Positions 6,798 through 10,654 of a DNA stretch of 10,654 nucleotides are shown one piece after another (within the stretch, counting starts at the first letter, position 1; every line of letters begins with the position of its first letter). The stretch is from an uncultured Gammaproteobacteria bacterium. GTDB lineage: Bacteria; Pseudomonadota; Gammaproteobacteria; Steroidobacterales; JABDMI01. The position numbers and the translations under genes are program-made. Under the pieces are notes generated by a model. The model saw only the letters and a list, made by a program, of their open reading frames with translations, was not told the origin of the DNA and did no database searches. The stretch spans positions 1 to 10,654 of the forward strand of contig CALHVH010000063.1 in the NCBI GenBank assembly GCA_938039225.1. Direction: 5' to 3'.

Positions 6798-6872
6798 GGT
6801 TTAACTGAACATATTAATTTTTTATAATTTCAAAAAATTTTCTACTCGAATGCAGTCAACAAAAAGCGTGTT

Positions 6873-7241
6873 TTAGACGTAACCCTGCTTTTTAAAATCC
6901 ATCACACAGGCCTTAGTTAATCTTGCTAATTCTTTAAATAATTTTTTATCTACTTTTTTGAAATTAAAACAAGACTTACCTTGCATGCATTTTTTCAGCT
7001 CTGGAGATATTGCGTCTAATAGCTCTGGGTTTACATACACGGGCATGAGATGATAGTTCACAGAGTTTTTCTTTATGGTTGCCGAACCAAAAAACATTGG
7101 CTTTTTATTATCAACTAATTTTGGTGCATTTAAATAATAGTTATCAGCCTGATCTTTTACTACATCAAGTTTTTTTTCGTATTTTTTCAAAATTGCTTGT
7201 AACTCATTGAATACTGCATCAAATTCATTTGCTTTGGCCAT
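6873..7241 (-). CDS. Conserved hypothetical protein, cytoplasmic
   Basis: A 122-residue soluble, lysine-rich protein with no signal peptide or membrane segment. It starts with a helix (residues 5-30), continues through YYLNAPK and KKPMFFGSATIKKNSVNYHLMPVYV (46-70), and has a cysteine-containing block MQGKSCFNFKKVD (86-98) before a final helix. The pattern PMFFG...YHLMPVY...ISPELKK.MQGKSCFNFK resembles a family of uncharacterised bacterial proteins. I suspect, without proof, a fold like the small YdhG/DUF1801 group. The ATG directly abuts the TAA of the carboxypeptidase-acetyltransferase gene (TAAATG), with GGGAG nine bases upstream, so translation of the two is probably coupled. Function unknown. 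Confidence 0.75.
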   Translation of the reverse strand: MAKANEFDAVFNELQAILKKYEKKLDVVKDQADNYYLNAPKLVDNKKPMFFGSATIKKNSVNYHLMPVYVNPELLDAISPELKKCMQGKSCFNFKKVDKKLFKELARLTKACVMDFKKQGYV

Positions 7242-8306
7242 TTACATTCTCCCACTTACTTTGTCTGTTAATTCTAACTTCATTAACCAGTCATTATCAA
7301 CCTTATCGCCCACTACGAATGGATGTTCAGCAAATTTTGTGAAACCTTGGCGCTGATAAAAACCAATCGCTTGCACATTATGCTCCCAGACACCAAGCCA
7401 TATTCGCTTTAAGTTTGCTTGTTGAGTAATTTCTAAGGCCTTATGAAAAAGTAATTTACCTAATTTTCTACCTTGAAACTCCTTCAATATATAGATACGC
7501 TCTATTTCTAAAGCATCCATTAGCGTATTATCCGTTTGGGCTGACTTTGTATTTGTTTTTAAATAACCCACTGACTGCCCATCTAATTCAACAAAATAAA
7601 ATGCAGAATTCGGATTAGTAAGCTCTCTAGTAAGTTGTGTCAAATTGAATTTTTCAGAAAAATAATTTTCTAAATCATCTTTTGAATTCGAATCGGAAAA
7701 TGTTTCCGTAAACGTTTGTATACCCAATGCCTGTAGATGATTTACATCTGAAATAGTTATCTTTCTAATAACTGGCTTTCCAATATAAAACCAATGCCAA
7801 GGCTCAAACTGAAAACCGTATTTGTTATTTACTGGGTATGTCAGACGAAAACCAAACTCTTTAGCATTTTCCATTAACCAATCATAGGCTGTGGTTTGGG
7901 CAAACTCTTGTGATAAGGGCTTGCATCCCATTGTGCCAATATCAATGGCTTTGCCTGAGTGATGTTCGCTGTATCCTGGAGGGGCACTGAGTTTGAAAAT
8001 AGATTCTATATCGTCAGTGTTTTCAATACTGTGAGTGACAATTTCAGCTTGCCTAGAGAAACTACGAAATGCTGACACAATGATAAGACTAATAGATTCT
8101 GCATGCGCTGCCTTTTTCATAGCTTGCCAGGCATTCGCGGCCTCTAAAACTAACTCATGTTCGCGACCACTCTGACTCACATCGGCGACAACTAAGTTAA
8201 TTGCATTTTCAAAAGAAGGTAATTCACGTTTTAGAATGAAACTAGAATCAATACCAAAATTTGCTAAGAAATCTAGAGTTTGAGGAAGCACAAAGTTAGT
8301 CTTCAT
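7242..8306 (-). CDS. Fusion: M15/VanY D-Ala-D-Ala carboxypeptidase + PaiA-like polyamine acetyltransferase
   Basis: A 354-residue, two-domain protein. Residues ~1-176 form an M15B (VanY-type) zinc peptidase domain: SAFRS (78-82), SEHHSGKAID (113-122) with zinc ligands His115 and Asp122, and EPWHW (168-172) with the catalytic Glu168 and third ligand His171. Such enzymes trim the terminal D-alanine of peptidoglycan peptides. Residues ~178-346 are a GNAT acetyltransferase very similar to Bacillus subtilis PaiA, which acetylates spermidine and spermine: TFTETF (198-203), LEIERIYI (266-273), IWLGVWE.N..AI.FY..GF (302-322). In acetyl-CoA loop A, QGRKLGK (278-284), lysine 281 replaces the usual first glycine. 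There is no signal peptide; an in-frame stop at 8337-8339 with no start codon in between excludes an exported form. The ribosome site is weak. It follows the SDR gene by 77 bases and abuts the hypothetical gene downstream. Confidence 0.88.
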   Translation of the reverse strand: MKTNFVLPQTLDFLANFGIDSSFILKRELPSFENAINLVVADVSQSGREHELVLEAANAWQAMKKAAHAESISLIIVSAFRSFSRQAEIVTHSIENTDDIESIFKLSAPPGYSEHHSGKAIDIGTMGCKPLSQEFAQTTAYDWLMENAKEFGFRLTYPVNNKYGFQFEPWHWFYIGKPVIRKITISDVNHLQALGIQTFTETFSDSNSKDDLENYFSEKFNLTQLTRELTNPNSAFYFVELDGQSVGYLKTNTKSAQTDNTLMDALEIERIYILKEFQGRKLGKLLFHKALEITQQANLKRIWLGVWEHNVQAIGFYQRQGFTKFAEHPFVVGDKVDNDWLMKLELTDKVSGRM

Positions 8307-8383
8307 AGCGGTTCTGTTAATAGTTTCTAATAGACATTAGATATCATATAAAAAATTGATACCAAAATAATATTCATTTTTCT

Positions 8384-9253
8384 TTAAGTCAAAAATCGTT
8401 TAATCACATCTTCTTGTTGTAACTTACCATCAGGATCAGCTTGGGTTTTTAATTTCGCAAACTCTTCTGACCAGTCTGAGGTACGCATTCGAATTGGCGG
8501 ATTATCCATATTTATGCAATCCGCAACAACTAAAGCAACCTCTTCAGATGTCTGATAAGATTCCGCAGCTTCACCTGACGCTGCACGTTGTCTAGCGCCA
8601 CCAATGTATTTTTCAAGTATTGGTTTATATTCATCATCCTTCATACCGCCTGTACCAGCAAATTGTTGCAGTACATTATTTGCAAACTCGGTAGCAATGC
8701 CGCCAGGCTGTATCGAGGTAAAATGAATATTAAAATTTGGTTGTACGTAAGTTGCTAATGACTCGGTATAACCTTCTACGGCAAATTTTGCTGCACAATA
8801 CATTTCATTAAATGGTTGGCCCACCAAGCCACCAACCGATGAAATATTTACCACACGACCCGAACGAGCTTTACGCATATGTGGCAATACAGCCTTAGTG
8901 CAACGAATGACACCAGTAAGGTTCACATCAATCACCCATTGAATTTCTTCTTCCGTTGCTTGTTCTGTAGTGCGAATGAAACCAGCGCCAGCATTATTAA
9001 CTAGAACATCCAACGCACCTTCAGCAGCAATTATGTCATCAACACATCGTTGAATACTTGCCATGTCTTGCACATCTAACTGCATGAGCTCTACATCAAC
9101 ACCCGCTTCTTTTGCCGCAGATAGTAAATTATCTTTTTTTGCTAAGTTACGCATAGAGGCGTAAACCTTATAACCACTTTTTGCTAGAATTATAGAGAGG
9201 TTTAAACCCACACCCGAAGAAGTTCCAGTAATGAGTACTACTTTATTTTTCAT
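8384..9253 (-). CDS. Short-chain dehydrogenase/reductase (SDR) family oxidoreductase
   Basis: A 289-residue classical SDR, an NAD(P)-dependent oxidoreductase of the Rossmann fold. It has the nucleotide loop TGTSSGVG (9-16), Asp60-Val for the adenine pocket, NNAG (86-89), the catalytic set Asn111, Ser139, Tyr152 and Lys156 (YCAAK), and PG (183-184). Arg35 after the second strand hints at NADP(H) preference, which is inference. The extended C-terminal ~100 residues, ending in DVIKRFL, make it slightly longer than a minimal SDR. Its Shine-Dalgarno AAAGGA overlaps the stop codon of the VOC gene 11 bases upstream, so the two are co-transcribed and perhaps translationally coupled. The substrate is unknown. 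Confidence 0.92.
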   Translation of the reverse strand: MKNKVVLITGTSSGVGLNLSIILAKSGYKVYASMRNLAKKDNLLSAAKEAGVDVELMQLDVQDMASIQRCVDDIIAAEGALDVLVNNAGAGFIRTTEQATEEEIQWVIDVNLTGVIRCTKAVLPHMRKARSGRVVNISSVGGLVGQPFNEMYCAAKFAVEGYTESLATYVQPNFNIHFTSIQPGGIATEFANNVLQQFAGTGGMKDDEYKPILEKYIGGARQRAASGEAAESYQTSEEVALVVADCINMDNPPIRMRTSDWSEEFAKLKTQADPDGKLQQEDVIKRFLT

Positions 9254-9264
9254 ATCAAAATCCT

Positions 9265-9627
9265 TTAGTCAGTTTCTGTCCAAACCGCAAACTCATTACC
9301 GCATGGATCAGCAAAGTGGAAACGTCGCCCACCCGGAAAAGAAAAAATTTCTTGCACAATAGTGCCGCCACACTTTATAACCGTAGCCTGAGTGCTTTCT
9401 AAATCATCGCTATAAAAGACGACCAAAGCACTTCCTCTCTGCGTTGACACGTATTGGTCCGATTTAAAAAAACCACCATCAAGACCGGCCTCTGATGAAG
9501 AAAATGCCGTGTACTCCGGGCCATAGTCTGTGAATGTCCACGCAAAAGCTTTACTAAAAAACTCTTTACAAGCTTGTAAATTGCTTGCCGGAAATTCAAG
9601 ATAATTTATCTTCTCATGTCTAGACAT
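9265..9627 (-). CDS. VOC family (glyoxalase/bleomycin-resistance-like) protein
   Basis: A 120-residue single-domain protein of the vicinal oxygen chelate superfamily, with two beta-alpha-beta-beta-beta halves: YLEFPASNLQACKEFFSKAFAW (9-30) followed by GGFF (51-54), then VVFYSDDLEST (69-79), GGTIV (87-91), and FHFADPCGNEFAVW (103-116). It is closest to the small stand-alone VOC proteins with an EFP...D...F....F.W opening. Members are metal-dependent enzymes or binders of toxic small molecules; a true glyoxalase I role cannot be claimed. I chose the ATG at 9625-9627. A GTG three codons upstream overlaps the ribosome site AGAGGTGA (9633-9640). It is paired with the SDR downstream and follows the lipoprotein genes by 36 bases. 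Confidence 0.87.
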   Translation of the reverse strand: MSRHEKINYLEFPASNLQACKEFFSKAFAWTFTDYGPEYTAFSSSEAGLDGGFFKSDQYVSTQRGSALVVFYSDDLESTQATVIKCGGTIVQEIFSFPGGRRFHFADPCGNEFAVWTETD

Positions 9628-9632
9628 CAGCG

Positions 9633-9640
9633 TCACCTCT
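9633..9640 (-). promoter_or_regulatory. Ribosome binding site deciding the VOC start
   Basis: AGAGGTGA on the minus strand, with its AGAGG core eight bases from the ATG at 9625-9627. The GTG at 9634-9636 lies within this element, so it is unlikely to be the start. Confidence 0.6.
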
Positions 9641-9663
9641 TGGCTATTTAAAATTACTGTTTT

Positions 9664-10146
9664 CTATAGAAATTTCAATAAATCTGCAAGGCTCAGTTTA
9701 TATTCTCCACTGGTATTAAATGGAACGCTTTTAATTAAAGGATTATCCAGCTTTACAGCTCCATTCAAGCCATAACTTAAATTTCCATTACTACTTTTCA
9801 ATGCATTAACGATTCCAGGAATACTATTCACTAAATCAACGCTTAAATCTAAATCGATAAAATCTGATCCATTTGCAGGTATACGTACCCCAGTCGCGTT
9901 CGAGCCATTAAGTACATCTGTGCCTAAAATATTTAAGCCATAATCAAGTCCAGCAATCGGTAGTGAAAAACCATTAGGATTATCAACTTTCAAACGAACG
10001 GTAAACGTTTGCGAATTTGCATTAAGCTCTTTCAAGGCGAAATCCGCAACACTTACTCCTGGTTTTTCAATCAGAGAGGATAATGACGAACAGGCGCTCA
10101 TAAAAAACATTGAACTCAATAACAATACTGACAATACTCTTTGCAT
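9664..10146 (-). CDS. LEA14-like (WHy domain) outer-membrane lipoprotein, copy 1
   Basis: A 160-residue lipoprotein. The signal peptide ends in the lipobox MSAC with Cys19 as the lipidated residue. The following serines (no Asp at +2) predict outer-membrane sorting by the Lol system. Residues ~30-155 form a single beta-rich domain with the signature LKVDNPNGFSLPIAGLDYGLN (52-72), typical of LEA type 2 / water-stress-and-hypersensitivity (WHy) proteins, and IPANGS at 89-94. LEA14-like proteins are linked to desiccation and general stress; the molecular role in Gram-negative envelopes is unknown. It is a tandem paralogue of the next upstream gene, 11 bases away; its AAAGGA ribosome site overlaps that gene's stop codon. 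Confidence 0.9.
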   Translation of the reverse strand: MQRVLSVLLLSSMFFMSACSSLSSLIEKPGVSVADFALKELNANSQTFTVRLKVDNPNGFSLPIAGLDYGLNILGTDVLNGSNATGVRIPANGSDFIDLDLSVDLVNSIPGIVNALKSSNGNLSYGLNGAVKLDNPLIKSVPFNTSGEYKLSLADLLKFL

Positions 10147-10157
10147 AATATTTTCCT

Positions 10158-10643
10158 TTATAACGAAATTTTCATTAAATCAAAAGGGTTAAACTCAAAC
10201 TCACCCTTTTTATCAAATGGAATGGTTTTTACAAAACGACTGTTTAAATTAACCTGACCTTTCAAATCATAACTTAAATTTCTTTCACCTGACATAAGCG
10301 ACTTGGCTAGCTTTGGTAAAATTTCAATTAGATTTGCTTTTATATCTACCTCGACAAAACCTGTACCATTAGCTGGAATACTCACAGCCTTGTCACTGAA
10401 ACCTTGAGCAATATCATACCCAGATAAATTCAATGCGTAATTTAAACCTGCAATAGGTAATGCTATACCGTTAGGGTTGTCTACTTTAAGTTTTAAGGTA
10501 AACACTTGACCATCCTTAGCAAACTTAGTGGGTCTAAGATCAGCAATACTCAAAGTGGGTTTTTCAAACGATGTCAGAGACGAACAGGCTGATAAAATGG
10601 AAATCAATAGAGATAAAATAATGGCGCGGATTAAGGTTTGCAT
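10158..10643 (-). CDS. LEA14-like (WHy domain) outer-membrane lipoprotein, copy 2
   Basis: A 161-residue paralogue of the preceding entry: lipobox LSAC with Cys20, then serines, and the same LKVDNPNG (52-59), LPIAGLNYALN (62-72), IPANG and NLSYDLKGQV blocks. The two copies are clearly homologous but diverged, which suggests an old tandem duplication. The start is fixed by a full TAGGAGG ribosome site at the window edge. It is the first visible gene of the minus-strand run that continues to 6873; any promoter lies beyond the right edge. Confidence 0.9.
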   Translation of the reverse strand: MQTLIRAIILSLLISILSACSSLTSFEKPTLSIADLRPTKFAKDGQVFTLKLKVDNPNGIALPIAGLNYALNLSGYDIAQGFSDKAVSIPANGTGFVEVDIKANLIEILPKLAKSLMSGERNLSYDLKGQVNLNSRFVKTIPFDKKGEFEFNPFDLMKISL

Positions 10644-10647
10644 AAAA

Positions 10648-10654
10648 CCTCCTA
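10648..10654 (-). promoter_or_regulatory. Consensus ribosome binding site of lipoprotein copy 2
   Basis: TAGGAGG, four bases before the ATG at 10641-10643. It is the best Shine-Dalgarno in the window and implies strong translation. Confidence 0.8.

Larger units (their letters stand above)
6649..6872. other. AT-rich non-coding gap upstream of lysR
   Basis: A 224-base gap that holds two non-AT inverted repeats (6696-6715 and 6755-6788), the palindrome GTATATAC (6669-6676), an all-A/T inverted repeat (AATTTTTT at 6816-6823, AAAAAATT at 6832-6839) and one mini-ORF (6741-6797). It must carry the lysR promoter, but I could not settle on a hexamer pair with good spacing. No convincing U-tailed terminator follows the hypothetical gene ending at 6873. 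Confidence 0.6.

Noticed and set aside
6816..6839. AATTTTTT...AAAAAATT inverted repeat as a terminator of the hypothetical gene.
   Set aside because: The stem is made only of A-T pairs and would be weak; such repeats are expected by chance in this AT-rich gap.
1..8306. A polyamine theme linking the spermidine-synthase-like genes with the PaiA-like domain.
   Set aside because: The loci are more than 6 kb apart in different operons, and many spermidine-synthase-like proteins do not make polyamines, so the link is only suggestive.
9628..9636. GTG start adding three residues to the VOC protein.
   Set aside because: This GTG is part of the AGAGGTGA ribosome site; the ATG at 9625-9627 is correctly placed behind it.
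1..10654. Mobile elements, CRISPR arrays, tRNA or rRNA genes.
   Set aside because: Reading through both strands I saw no transposase-like ORF, no regularly spaced repeats and no cloverleaf or rRNA-like stretch.

Overview
The window reads as ordinary chromosome from a low-GC, AT-rich gammaproteobacterium-like bacterium. This is inferred from protein resemblances: a DinF-type MATE transporter, a PanD of the usual ~125-residue size, a GcvA-like LysR regulator and LEA14-type outer-membrane lipoproteins. I see no rRNA, tRNA, CRISPR array, transposase or phage gene, and no gene-free stretch longer than about 230 bases.

Layout. (1) Positions 1-921, minus strand: a two-gene split version of the 'fused MFS/spermidine synthase' protein. 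A six-helix membrane gene is followed, one base later, by a gene with a signal peptide and a spermidine-synthase-like glycine loop, which runs off the left edge. (2) Positions 1024-5131, plus strand: a 755-residue alpha/beta-fused TPP-dependent 2-oxoacid dehydrogenase E1, then panD (aspartate 1-decarboxylase), then a DinF-like MATE exporter. (3) Positions 5135-5172: a strong inverted repeat separating the converging MATE and TPR genes. (4) Positions 5188-6648, minus strand: a small exported TPR-like protein with a good sigma-70-type promoter, and a LysR regulator. (5) Positions 6649-6872: a non-coding gap with two inverted repeats and one 18-codon mini-ORF. (6) Positions 6873-10643, minus strand: six co-directional genes, most with tight spacing. 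In transcription order they are two tandem LEA14-like lipoproteins, a VOC/glyoxalase-like protein, an SDR oxidoreductase, a zinc D-Ala-D-Ala carboxypeptidase (M15/VanY) fused to a PaiA-like polyamine N-acetyltransferase, and a conserved hypothetical protein whose start codon abuts the preceding stop codon.

How the genes work together. The six-gene run looks like a housekeeping or stress cluster (envelope lipoproteins, small-molecule detoxification, a redox enzyme, and wall-peptide and polyamine chemistry), but no single pathway is evident. The most unusual item is the M15-PaiA fusion. All M15 zinc and catalytic residues are present, yet there is no signal peptide and none can be added upstream, so it appears to act in the cytoplasm. 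I do not see a clearly new multi-gene system. The fusion with its coupled small partner, and the split exported spermidine-synthase-like pair, are the best leads.
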